Assembly: GCA_963745665.1 (NCBI GenBank)
Contig: CAVUYE010000002.1
Span: 496,001-560,000 of the forward strand
DNA: 64,000 nt
Direction: 5' to 3'
Source of the DNA: Bog-473 sp963745665
GTDB taxonomy: Bacteria; Actinomycetota; Acidimicrobiia; Acidimicrobiales; RAAP-2
The stretch's first letter is position 1. Every line of letters begins with the position of its first letter. A model generated the notes under the pieces. That model saw only the letters and a program-made list of their open reading frames with translations. It did not search any database and was not told where the DNA came from. A program made the position numbers and the translations under genes. Shown here in pieces: positions 20,278 to 28,576 of the stretch.

Positions 20278-20655
20278 ATGGCCCGAATTTCCGGAGTGGA
20301 CATCCCGCGTGAGAAGCGGCTCGAGATCTCGCTGACCTATATCTACGGCATCGGTCCGACGCTCTCGACACAGATCTGCCAGGCCTCGGACGTGAACCCG
20401 TCCACCCGGGTCCGGGACCTGACCGATGAGGAGGTCGCCCGCCTCCGCACCTACATCGACGCCAACTTCCGGGTCGAGGGTGACCTTCGCCGCGACGTCT
20501 CCCAGGACATCAAGCGGAAGATGGAGATCAACTGCTACCAGGGAGTGCGCCACCGCAAGGGCCTGCCGGTCCACGGCCAGCGCACCCACACCAACGCCCG
20601 CACCCGCAAGGGCCCCAAGAAGACGGTGGCCGGCAAGAAGAAGGTGAAGAAGTAG
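20278..20655 (+). CDS. rpsM: 30S ribosomal protein S13
   Basis: 30S head protein contacting P-site tRNA and L5. 125 residues, start MARISGVDIPREKRLEISLT, with the HRKGLPVHGQRTHTNARTRK signature and a basic C-terminal tail KKTVAGKKKVKK. AGGAGAGGAAG precedes the ATG. Overlaps the next start by one base. Confidence 0.97.
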   Translation: MARISGVDIPREKRLEISLTYIYGIGPTLSTQICQASDVNPSTRVRDLTDEEVARLRTYIDANFRVEGDLRRDVSQDIKRKMEINCYQGVRHRKGLPVHGQRTHTNARTRKGPKKTVAGKKKVKK

Positions 20656-21056
20656 TGCCCAAGTCCGCAAAGCCCGGCGTCCGCCGCCCCCGGCGCAAGG
20701 AGCGCAAGAACGTCGCCTACGGCGTGGCCCACATCAAGAGCTCCTTCAACAACACGATCGTCTCCATCGCCGACCCCGAGGGGAACATCCTCGCCTGGGC
20801 TTCGGCGGGCAACGTCGGCTTCAAGGGCTCGCGCAAGTCCACACCCTTCGCCGCCCAGCTGGCCGCCGAGGCCTGCGCCAAGCGGGCCATGGAGCACGGC
20901 GTGCGCAAGGTGGACGTCCTCGTCCGGGGGCCCGGATCGGGCCGCGAGACCGCCATCCGGTCGCTGGCCGCGGTGGGCATCGAGGTCGTCGGCATCAAGG
21001 ACGTCACCCCGATCCCGCACAACGGCTGCCGCCCCAAGAAGCGGCGCCGGGTCTAG
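20655..21056 (+). CDS. rpsK: 30S ribosomal protein S11
   Basis: Platform protein of the 30S. GTG start at 20655, 133 residues. Signature HIKSSFNNTIVSIADPEGN, then DVTPIPHNGCRPKKRRRV at the C-terminus. No disruption. Confidence 0.97.
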   Translation: MPKSAKPGVRRPRRKERKNVAYGVAHIKSSFNNTIVSIADPEGNILAWASAGNVGFKGSRKSTPFAAQLAAEACAKRAMEHGVRKVDVLVRGPGSGRETAIRSLAAVGIEVVGIKDVTPIPHNGCRPKKRRRV

Positions 21057-21077
21057 GCCGAAGAGAGAAGAAGAACC

Positions 21078-21725
21078 ATGGCTCGATACACCGGTCCCGT
21101 CTGCCGCCTCTGCCGGCGTGAGCGGACCAAGCTGTTCTTGAAGGGCGAGCGTTGCTACTCGCTCAAGTGCCCGGTCTCCGAGGCGGTCACCGACCGCCAC
21201 AGCCGCGCCTACCCGCCGGGCGAGCACGGCCGCGACCGCATGCGCCAGGGCTCCGAGTACCTGGCCCAGCTGCGTGAGAAGCAGAAGGCGCGCCGCATCT
21301 ACGGCATTCTGGAGAAGCAGTTCCGCAACATGTACGAGGAGGCCAACCGCCAGGGTGGCATCACCGGTGAGAACCTGTTGCGCAACCTGGAGCTCCGCCT
21401 CGACAACGTCGTCTTCCGGGCCGGCTGGGGCGCCAGCCGGCGCCAGGCTCGCCAGTTCGTACGCCACGGGCACGTGACCGTGAACGGCAAGCGGGTCACC
21501 ATCCCGAGCTATCGGGTGCGCACCGGCGAGAAGGTCGTGCTGCGCGAAGCAACCCGGGGCAACTTCCTCGTGCGCCGCAACATGGACACGCTGGAGCGCC
21601 AGACTCCCGCCTGGCTCGAGACCGGCGACGCCGGCTTCTCGGTCAACATCCTCAACCCGCCACTCCGTGAGCACATCGACGAGCCCATTCAGGAGCAGTT
21701 GATCGTCGAGCTCTACTCGAAGTAG
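21078..21725 (+). CDS. rpsD: 30S ribosomal protein S4, zinc-binding form
   Basis: 16S rRNA primary binder. 215 residues. The N-terminus has four Cys at positions 9, 12, 26 and 31 (the C+ zinc form), and the S4 RNA-binding domain follows (LRLDNVVFRAGWGASRRQAR). It lies between rpsK and rpoA, the alpha-operon arrangement in which S4 is an autogenous repressor in E. coli. Confidence 0.97.
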   Translation: MARYTGPVCRLCRRERTKLFLKGERCYSLKCPVSEAVTDRHSRAYPPGEHGRDRMRQGSEYLAQLREKQKARRIYGILEKQFRNMYEEANRQGGITGENLLRNLELRLDNVVFRAGWGASRRQARQFVRHGHVTVNGKRVTIPSYRVRTGEKVVLREATRGNFLVRRNMDTLERQTPAWLETGDAGFSVNILNPPLREHIDEPIQEQLIVELYSK

Positions 21726-21754
21726 CCCCGTCCCCTGCAACAGGAGTACCCACC

Positions 21755-22693
21755 ATGCTGATCATCCAACGGCCGACCGTCGAGAACGTCGACGAGGAGC
21801 AGAACAATAGGCAGCGGTTCGCCATCGGCCCGCTCGACCCGGGCTTCGGCACCACGCTCGGCAACTCGCTGCGGCGCACGCTGCTCTCGTCCATCCCCGG
21901 CGGCGCCGTGACCCAGCTCCGCTTCGACGAGGCGCTCCACGAGTTCACCACGCTGCCCGGCGTCAAGGAGGATGTCACCGACATCATCCTCAACCTCAAG
22001 GACCTGCTGGTCCGGGTGCACTCCGACGAGCCGGTGACCCTGCGTCTCGACGTGCGCGGCCCGGCCGACGCCACGGCGGCCGACCTGCAGCTGACCTCCG
22101 ACGTCGAGATCCTCAACCCCGACCTGCACATCGCCTCGGTCAACGCCAAGGGCCGCCTCGCCGTCGACGTGACGGTCGAGCGGGGCCGCGGCTACGCCTC
22201 GGCGGACAAGAACAAGAAGTCCTCGACCATCGGCGTCATCCCGATCGACTCCATCTTCTCGCCCGTCCACCGGGTCACCTTCGACATCGAGCCGGTGCGG
22301 GTGGAGCAGTCGACCAACTACGACCGCCTGGTGCTCGACATCGAGACCGACGGGACCATCTCGCCCCGCGAGGCGCTGGCCTCCGCCGGTGACACCCTGC
22401 GCAACCTGGTCTCGCTGGTGGCCGACCTCGAGGAGACCCCACAGGGCCTCGAGCTCGGTGACACCGGCACGACGCAGAGCGGCTCACCCGACCTCGACCT
22501 GCGCATCGAGGAGCTGGACCTCTCGGAGCGCCCGCGCAACTGCCTGAAGCGGGCGCAGATCAACACGATCGGCGAGCTGGTCGAGCGCACCATGGAGGAC
22601 CTGCTGGCCATCACCAACTTCGGCCAGAAGTCGGCCGACGAGGTCGTGCAACGCCTCGACGAGCGCGGGCTGTCGCTCCGCACGAGGGACTGA
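21755..22693 (+). CDS. rpoA: RNA polymerase alpha subunit
   Basis: Assembles the core RNA polymerase and contacts upstream DNA and activators. 312 residues: N-terminal dimerisation domain to ~230 (GFGTTLGNSLRRTLLSSIPG motif), flexible acidic linker, C-terminal domain from ~248 with the helix-hairpin-helix region RAQINTIGELVERT and NFGQKSADEV. Intact. Confidence 0.98.
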   Translation: MLIIQRPTVENVDEEQNNRQRFAIGPLDPGFGTTLGNSLRRTLLSSIPGGAVTQLRFDEALHEFTTLPGVKEDVTDIILNLKDLLVRVHSDEPVTLRLDVRGPADATAADLQLTSDVEILNPDLHIASVNAKGRLAVDVTVERGRGYASADKNKKSSTIGVIPIDSIFSPVHRVTFDIEPVRVEQSTNYDRLVLDIETDGTISPREALASAGDTLRNLVSLVADLEETPQGLELGDTGTTQSGSPDLDLRIEELDLSERPRNCLKRAQINTIGELVERTMEDLLAITNFGQKSADEVVQRLDERGLSLRTRD

Positions 22694-22699
22694 GCCGCC

Positions 22700-23053
22700 A
22701 TGCAGGCAACCCCCAAGCGCGGCCGCCGCTTCGGCGGCTCTTCGGCGCACCAGAAGTCGATGATGGGCAACCTCGTCGCCTCGCTGATCGCCGCCGAGTC
22801 CATCGTGACCACCGAGGCCAAGGCGAAAGCACTGCGGCCCGTGGCCGAGAAGTGCGTCACCGCGGCGCGCAAGGGCGGCCTGGCCAACCACCGCAACGTC
22901 GTCGCCCTGATCCGGGACAAGGACATGGCGCACAAGCTCTTCGAGGAGATCGGGCCCCGCTACTCGGAGCGCCCGGGTGGCTACACCCGCATCCTCAAGC
23001 TGGGCCCACGCCCGGGTGACAATGCGCCGATGGCGCGGATCGAGTTCGTCTAG
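22700..23053 (+). CDS. rplQ: 50S ribosomal protein L17
   Basis: Tunnel-exit protein. 117 residues; begins with an unusual short start MQATPKRGRRFGGSSAHQKS and then the standard MMGNLVASLIAAESIVTTEA. Directly follows rpoA and is two bases from truA. Confidence 0.96.
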   Translation: MQATPKRGRRFGGSSAHQKSMMGNLVASLIAAESIVTTEAKAKALRPVAEKCVTAARKGGLANHRNVVALIRDKDMAHKLFEEIGPRYSERPGGYTRILKLGPRPGDNAPMARIEFV

Positions 23054-23055
23054 GG

Positions 23056-23877
23056 GTGGAGCAACCCGCCGGCGCTGCCCTGCAGCGCTGGAGGCTCCTG
23101 ATCGCCTACGACGGTGCGGCCTTCCGGGGCTTCGCCGCCCAACCAGAGATCCCGACCGTGGCCGGCGCGCTGGGCCAGGCGCTCGGGCGGACGGCCCGTC
23201 TCGACGAGGCGCCGGTCATCGCCTGCGCCGGCCGGACCGACGCCGGGGTGCACGCCCGGGGGCAGGTGATCCACGTCGATCTCCCCGCTGCCGTCTCCTC
23301 CGACGGGGTGTGGCTCGCCCGCGCCCTCAACCGCCAGCTGGCCCCCGAGATCGTCGTGCGCCGGGCCGACGCCGTCGACGCCGGCTTCGACGCCCGCCGC
23401 TCGGCAACCGCCCGGACCTACCGTTATCTCGTCTGGAACGCCCCCGCCCCCGACCCCCTGCTGGCGCCCGTGGCCTGGCACGTCCGCGACCCGCTCGACC
23501 TGAGCTCTATGCGGGGCGCCTCGGACGTCTTCCTGGGCACGCACGACTTTCGCTCGTTCTGCCGCCGGCCCGTGGGCTCGGACGCGGCCCAGCCCCTGCT
23601 CCGCCGGGTGACGACGGCCCGCTGGAGCATCGACGAGGGAAGGGAAGCGACCGATGCCGACGGCGCCACGAAGGCGACCCGGCTGCTCCGCTTCGACATC
23701 ACCGCCGCCTCCTTCTGCCACCAGATGGTCCGCTCCCTAGTGGGCAGCCTGGTCGAGGTGGGCCGAGGCCGGGAGAACGCCGCCGGCCTCATGGAGCGGC
23801 TGAGGGCGGTGACGCGTCATCGCATGCCCGATCCGGCCCCGGCGCACGGGCTCTGCCTGGTGTCGGTCACCTATTGA
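23056..23877 (+). CDS. truA: tRNA pseudouridine(38-40) synthase
   Basis: Isomerises uridines 38, 39 and 40 in tRNA anticodon stems. GTG start two bases after rplQ; 273 residues. The catalytic Asp is Asp62 in CAGRTDAGVHA. The DFRSFCRR and FCHQMVRSLVG segments are also family-typical. Coupled to the ribosomal operon, as in many Actinobacteria. Confidence 0.95.
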   Translation: MEQPAGAALQRWRLLIAYDGAAFRGFAAQPEIPTVAGALGQALGRTARLDEAPVIACAGRTDAGVHARGQVIHVDLPAAVSSDGVWLARALNRQLAPEIVVRRADAVDAGFDARRSATARTYRYLVWNAPAPDPLLAPVAWHVRDPLDLSSMRGASDVFLGTHDFRSFCRRPVGSDAAQPLLRRVTTARWSIDEGREATDADGATKATRLLRFDITAASFCHQMVRSLVGSLVEVGRGRENAAGLMERLRAVTRHRMPDPAPAHGLCLVSVTY

Positions 23878-23920
23878 GGCCCGGCCGCCGGCGCCCGGTC
23901 CGGCGCTCCGGCCCGGCGGC

Positions 23921-23949
23921 TTGCCCCCCTCTGCCAGGGGCCCTATCCT
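23921..23949 (+). promoter_or_regulatory. Promoter of rplM-rpsI
   Basis: TTGCCC (23921-23926), 17-nt spacer, TATCCT (23944-23949), predicted start near 23956. It sits in the 172-nt gap after truA, which contains no gene. Confidence 0.6.
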
Positions 23950-23970
23950 GTTACGTCGGCTCTCGGGACC

Positions 23971-23996
23971 CCCGGGACCGTTGAGCCCGTCCCGGG
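23971..23996 (+). promoter_or_regulatory. Leader hairpin before rplM
   Basis: CCCGGGAC (23971-23978) pairs perfectly with GTCCCGGG (23989-23996) across a 10-nt loop. It lies between the predicted transcription start and the rplM start codon, so it would be in the mRNA leader. No T-run follows. Candidate autoregulatory leader. Confidence 0.5.
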
Positions 23997-24049
23997 ACCC
24001 AGGTCCGGAGGCAGTCTCGCCCACCACGCGGATGCGAAAGATCGGTCTT

Positions 24050-24499
24050 GTGCGCACATTTTCACCGAAGGTCACCGAGATACAGAGGACGTGGTTCGTC
24101 GTCGATGCCGACGGCCTCGTCCTCGGGCGCCTGGCCTCCTCGGTGGCGGCGATCCTGCGCGGCAAGCACCGTCCATACTTCGCCCCCCACGTCGACACCG
24201 GCGACCACGTGATCGTGGTCAACGCGGACAAGGTGATCCTCACCTCGGACAAGGCCGCCTCCAAGCTGGCCTACCGCCACAGCGGGTACCCGGGCGGCCT
24301 ACGCTCGACCACGTACGCCAAGCTGCTCGAGGAGAAGCCCGCCGAGATGATCCGCCGTTCCGTGCGCGGCATGTTGCCCAAGAACACCCTCGGCCGCCAG
24401 ATGCTCTCCAAGCTGCAGGTGTACGCCGGCCCCGACCATCCGCACTCGGCCCAGAAACCCGAGCCGCTCGAACTGCCCCAGGCCCGTCGCGCCGGCTGA
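24050..24499 (+). CDS. rplM: 50S ribosomal protein L13
   Basis: Early-assembly 50S protein. I chose GTG 24050 (VRTFSPKVTEIQRTW), which gives 149 residues and the family N-terminus; longer in-frame starts from 23921 would add unrelated residues overlapping the promoter. Signature RGMLPKNTLGRQMLSKLQVY is present. First gene of the rplM-rpsI unit. Confidence 0.94.
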   Translation: MRTFSPKVTEIQRTWFVVDADGLVLGRLASSVAAILRGKHRPYFAPHVDTGDHVIVVNADKVILTSDKAASKLAYRHSGYPGGLRSTTYAKLLEEKPAEMIRRSVRGMLPKNTLGRQMLSKLQVYAGPDHPHSAQKPEPLELPQARRAG

Positions 24500-24546
24500 G
24501 CCCGCGCCCCCGGCCGTCGCACCCCAGGAAGGACATCACCCTCGTC

Positions 24547-24939
24547 ATGCCCGCACCAATGACTCAGACCACCGGACGTCGCAAGCAGGCCGTGGCGCGC
24601 GTGCGCTTCCGCGCCGGCCAAGGTGCCATCACGGTGAACAAGCTCCCGATCGAGCGTTACTTCACCTCGGCCACCCACCGCATGCTCGTCACCGAGCCGC
24701 TGCGGGTCACCAACCTGACCGAGGCCTACGACATCGACGCCACCATTGACGGGGGCGGGATCTCCGGGCAGGCCGGCGCCATGCGCCTCGGCATCGCGCG
24801 CAGCCTCATTGAGGTCGACCCCGAACTGCGGGGCGCCCTCAAGCGCTCCGGCCTCCTCACCCGCGACGCCCGGGAGAAGGAATCCAAGAAGTACGGCCTG
24901 AAGAAGGCCCGTAAGGCGCCGCAGTACTCGAAGCGGTAG
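24547..24939 (+). CDS. rpsI: 30S ribosomal protein S9
   Basis: 30S protein whose C-terminal tail touches P-site tRNA. ATG 24547, 130 residues (MPAPMTQTTGRRKQAVARVR). The tail KYGLKKARKAPQYSKR ends in the expected Lys-Arg. GGAAGG ribosome-binding site just upstream. Followed two bases later by glmM. Confidence 0.96.
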   Translation: MPAPMTQTTGRRKQAVARVRFRAGQGAITVNKLPIERYFTSATHRMLVTEPLRVTNLTEAYDIDATIDGGGISGQAGAMRLGIARSLIEVDPELRGALKRSGLLTRDAREKESKKYGLKKARKAPQYSKR

Positions 24940-24941
24940 CC

Positions 24942-26315
24942 ATGGCGCCGACCCGCTTCGGCACCGACGGTGTGCGCGGGGTTGCGAACGAAGAGCTGAC
25001 ACCCGAACTGGCCCTGGCCCTCGGGCGTGCCGCCGCTCGTGTGCTTCCCGCTCCGACGTTCGTCGTCGGCCGCGACACGCGCCGCTCGGGGCCGCTCCTG
25101 CAGACCGCCTTCTCCGCCGGCCTGGCCGCCGAAGGGGCCGACGTCGTCGACCTCGGCGTCCTGCCCACCCCGGGCGTGGCCGCCGTGGCCGAGTCCCGCA
25201 AGGCGCCCGGCGCCGTGATCTCGGCCTCGCACAACCCCTTCGGCGACAACGGCATCAAGCTGTTCAGCCTGCTCGGGACGAAGCTGCCGACGGAGCTCGA
25301 GACGGAGATCGAGCGCGCACTCGACGCCATTCTGGCCGACCCGGACCGCCCGCCCCGGCGGCCGACCGGCCACGGCGTGGGGCGGATCAGTGCCGACCCG
25401 GACGGCGCCGCCGAGCTCTACCGGGCCCATCTGCTGGCCACGCTGGAGGGGCGCCGGCTCGACGGGCTCCACATCGTGGTCGACTGCGCCAACGGCGCCG
25501 CCAGCGCCATTGCGCCGCGGGTGCTGGCCGAGTCCGGCGCGCAGGTCGTTGCGCTGCACGACGCGCCCGACGGGGCGAACATCAACGACAAGTGCGGCTC
25601 GACCGACCCGGGCGAGCTGGCGCGTGCCGTCGTGGCCCAAGGAGCCGACCTCGGGCTGGCCTTCGACGGGGACGCCGACCGGGTCATCGCGGTCGACCAC
25701 GACGGGAGCGTCGTGGACGGCGATGTGCTGCTGGCCCTGTTCGCGCTCGACCTGGCCGAGCGGGGCCAGCTCACCGGCAACACCGTCGCCGTCACCGTCA
25801 TGACCAACCTCGGCTTCCGTCTGGCCATGGAGGCCCGCGGCATTCAGGTGCGCGAGACCGACGTGGGGGACCGCCACGTGCTGGCGGCGCTCGACGCCGA
25901 CGGCCTGAGCCTGGGCGGCGAGCAGTCGGGCCACATCATCTTCCGCACCCGCTCGACCACCGGCGACGGCATCCTCACCGGCATGACCCTGGCCGACCTG
26001 ATGCAGCGGGCCGGCCGCTCGCTGGCCGACCTCTCGGCCGGGCTGGTGGAGCGGGTCCCCCAGCGCCTCGTCAACGTCCCGATCCCACAGCCCGAGCGCC
26101 TGGCCGACAGCGCCGAGGTGTGGGAGGCCGTGGTGGCCGCCGAGGCCGAGCTCGGCCACGAGGGCCGGGTCCTGCTGCGCCCGAGCGGCACCGAGCCGCT
26201 GGTGCGCGTCATGGTCGAGGCGCGGGTGGAGGCCCAGGCCGACGCAGTGGCGGCCCAGCTGGCCGCCGTCGTCGAGGCCGCCCTGGGGCAGATCGAGCCA
26301 CAGGCACCCAGGTAG
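24942..26315 (+). CDS. glmM: Phosphoglucosamine mutase
   Basis: Converts glucosamine-6-phosphate to glucosamine-1-phosphate for UDP-GlcNAc and peptidoglycan. 457 residues. The phosphoserine loop is ISASHNPFGDNGIK (about residue 100), the metal loop is FDGDADR, the sugar loop is GGEQSGHI and the phosphate-binding loop is RPSGTEPLVRVM. Starts two bases after rpsI. A neighbour of glmS, which makes its substrate. Confidence 0.97.
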   Translation: MAPTRFGTDGVRGVANEELTPELALALGRAAARVLPAPTFVVGRDTRRSGPLLQTAFSAGLAAEGADVVDLGVLPTPGVAAVAESRKAPGAVISASHNPFGDNGIKLFSLLGTKLPTELETEIERALDAILADPDRPPRRPTGHGVGRISADPDGAAELYRAHLLATLEGRRLDGLHIVVDCANGAASAIAPRVLAESGAQVVALHDAPDGANINDKCGSTDPGELARAVVAQGADLGLAFDGDADRVIAVDHDGSVVDGDVLLALFALDLAERGQLTGNTVAVTVMTNLGFRLAMEARGIQVRETDVGDRHVLAALDADGLSLGGEQSGHIIFRTRSTTGDGILTGMTLADLMQRAGRSLADLSAGLVERVPQRLVNVPIPQPERLADSAEVWEAVVAAEAELGHEGRVLLRPSGTEPLVRVMVEARVEAQADAVAAQLAAVVEAALGQIEPQAPR

Positions 26316-26327
26316 CCTGGGGGCACT

Positions 26328-28175
26328 ATGTGCGGCATCATCGGCGTGACGGGTGAGTCCGACGCCATCCCGATCCTCCTCGGGGCCCTGCACCAGCTCG
26401 AGTACCGCGGGTACGACTCGGCCGGGGTCGCCATGGTCGTCGACGGCGCCGACGTGGTCTGGCGGGCGCGGGCCGCCGGCGGCACGGACTCGGTCTCCAA
26501 GCTGGGCGCGCTCACGGCGACCGCGCCCACGGGGCACGCCGCCGCCATCGGGCACACCCGCTGGGCCACGCACGGCGGGCCGACGACCGAGAACGCCCAC
26601 CCACACGTCGACTGCACCGGCCGGCTCGCCCTGATCCACAACGGGATCATCGAGAACCACGCCGAGCTGCGGAGCGAGCTCGAGGCCGCCGGGCACACGA
26701 TGGTCTCGGCCACCGACACCGAGGTGCTGGCCCATCTGATCGAGCAGCAGATGGCCGACGTCGGCGGCCTGGCCGAGGCGGTCCGGGTCGTGCTGCCGCG
26801 CCTGCGGGGCTCGTTCTCCATTGCGGTCATCTCGGCCGACGAGCCCGACACCATCGTGGCCGCCCGGCGCAAGACGCCGCTCGTTCTGGGGCTGCACGAC
26901 GGTGTGGCCTTCCTCGCCTCCGACATCCCTGCGCTCATCGGGCACACCCGCGAGGTGTACGCCCTCGCCGACGACGAGCTGGCGGTGTTGACGCCGGGCG
27001 CCCTGGCGGTGACCACGTTGGACGGCACCGCGGTCGAGCCCGAGCGGCTCACGATCACGTGGGACCTGGAGTCGGCCCAGAAGGGCGGCTTCGAGGACTA
27101 CATGTCCAAGGAGATCAACGAGCAGCCGCAGGCGGTCGCCGACACGCTGCTCGACCGCCGGGGCCCGGACGGCGGACTGATGTTGGACGAGATGCGGCTG
27201 AGCGCCGACGACCTGCGCGCCATCGACAAGGTCTTCATCGTGGCCTGCGGGTCGAGCTACCACGCCGCGCTGGTGGCCAAGTACGCCATTGAGCACTGGG
27301 TGAAGCTGCCCACCGAGGTCGACATCGCCAGCGAGTTCCGCTACCGCGACCCGGTGCTCAACGAGCGGACGCTGTGTGTCGGCGTGTCGCAGTCGGGCGA
27401 GACGCTCGACACGTCCGAGGCCATGCGCGAGGCGGCCCGCCTCGGCGCCAAGGTGCTCGTCGTCTCCAACGTGGTGGATTCGTCCATGGCGCGGGCGGCC
27501 GACGGTGTGCTCTACACGCGGGCCGGACCCGAGATCGGCGTCGCCTCCACGAAGTGCCACCTGGCCCAGATTGTGGCGCTCGAGGTGCTGGGGCTGTACC
27601 TGGCCCAGCTGTACGGGACGCTGCCGCAGGCGCAGATCAACGAGACGATGAACGCCCTGGAGGATCTGCCCCGCCTGGTGGCCGGGACCCTCGAGCGGGC
27701 GGGTGACGTCGACGACGTGGCGGCCAAGCTGACCGACGCCCGTGACTTCTTCTTCCTCGGGCGCCACGTCGGCTTCCCTGTCGCGCTGGAGGGCGCGCTG
27801 AAGCTGAAGGAGCTGGCCTACCTGCGCGCCGAGGGCTACCCGGCGGGCGAGCTCAAGCACGGGCCGATCGCGCTGATCGAGCCGGGTGCGGTGGTGGTCG
27901 GGATCGCCACGCGCAATCCGCTGTGGGAGAAGATGCTGTCCAACATCGCTGAGGTGCGCAGCCGTGGTGCCACGGTCGTCCTGCTGGCCGACGACGGCGA
28001 CGAGGAGTCGGCCGCGGCGGCGGACCACGTGCTGTGGGTCCCGCCGACCGCCCCGCTGCTCTCGCCCGTGGTCGGCGTGGTGCCGCTGCAACAGCTGGCC
28101 TACCGCCTGGCCCGCCTGCACGGGCACGACCCCGACCGCCCCCGCAACCTGGCCAAGACGGTGACCGTCGAGTGA
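26328..28175 (+). CDS. glmS: Glutamine--fructose-6-phosphate aminotransferase
   Basis: First committed enzyme of amino-sugar synthesis. 615 residues. N-terminal glutaminase with nucleophile Cys2 (MCGIIGV); two SIS domains from ~300 bind and isomerise the sugar (SQSGETLDT motif); the C-terminus PRNLAKTVTVE matches the family. A TAGCCT hexamer at 26313-26318, overlapping the glmM stop, could be a -10 element nine bases before the ATG. It overlaps acpS by four bases. Confidence 0.97.
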   Translation: MCGIIGVTGESDAIPILLGALHQLEYRGYDSAGVAMVVDGADVVWRARAAGGTDSVSKLGALTATAPTGHAAAIGHTRWATHGGPTTENAHPHVDCTGRLALIHNGIIENHAELRSELEAAGHTMVSATDTEVLAHLIEQQMADVGGLAEAVRVVLPRLRGSFSIAVISADEPDTIVAARRKTPLVLGLHDGVAFLASDIPALIGHTREVYALADDELAVLTPGALAVTTLDGTAVEPERLTITWDLESAQKGGFEDYMSKEINEQPQAVADTLLDRRGPDGGLMLDEMRLSADDLRAIDKVFIVACGSSYHAALVAKYAIEHWVKLPTEVDIASEFRYRDPVLNERTLCVGVSQSGETLDTSEAMREAARLGAKVLVVSNVVDSSMARAADGVLYTRAGPEIGVASTKCHLAQIVALEVLGLYLAQLYGTLPQAQINETMNALEDLPRLVAGTLERAGDVDDVAAKLTDARDFFFLGRHVGFPVALEGALKLKELAYLRAEGYPAGELKHGPIALIEPGAVVVGIATRNPLWEKMLSNIAEVRSRGATVVLLADDGDEESAAAADHVLWVPPTAPLLSPVVGVVPLQQLAYRLARLHGHDPDRPRNLAKTVTVE

Positions 28176-28576
28176 TCGCCGGCGTGGGCGTCGACGCGGT
28201 CGACGTGGCGCGGTTCCGGCAGGTTCTCGACCGCCGACCGTCCTTCGCCCAGCGGTGCTTCACCGAGTCCGAGCGTGCCGACGCCACCGGGTCCGCTGAC
28301 GTGGCCCAGAGCCTGGCGGCGCGCTTCGCCGCCAAGGAGGCGGTCATGAAGGCGCTCGGGACCGGCATCGGGGGCTTCGCGCTCACCGACGTCGAGGTGT
28401 GCCGGACGACAGGCCAGGGCGCCACCCGCAACGCGCCCTACCTCCGGCTGCACGGCACCGCGGCCGAGCTGGCCGGCGCCCGGGGCGCCGGCACCTTCCA
28501 CCTCTCCCTCACACACACGGACGGCGTAGCAATCGCCTTCGTGGTGGCGGAACGGGCCCCGTGCGCGCCGTCCTGA
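28172..28576 (+). CDS. acpS: Holo-[acyl-carrier-protein] synthase
   Basis: Transfers phosphopantetheine from CoA to acyl carrier protein. GTG 28172 overlaps the glmS stop (GTGA); 134 residues. Signatures: GVGVDAVDVARF (Mg-binding Asp) and AARFAAKEAVMKALGTG (catalytic Glu and Lys), plus SLTHTDGVA. The C-terminus overlaps nnr by 16 nt in another frame. Confidence 0.95.
   Translation: MIAGVGVDAVDVARFRQVLDRRPSFAQRCFTESERADATGSADVAQSLAARFAAKEAVMKALGTGIGGFALTDVEVCRTTGQGATRNAPYLRLHGTAAELAGARGAGTFHLSLTHTDGVAIAFVVAERAPCAPS

Noticed and set aside
24726..28127. A 1133-codon open frame on the minus strand opposite glmM-glmS
   Set aside because: It is antisense to two intact, clearly recognised enzymes and has the biased composition expected of a shadow in a GC-rich genome.
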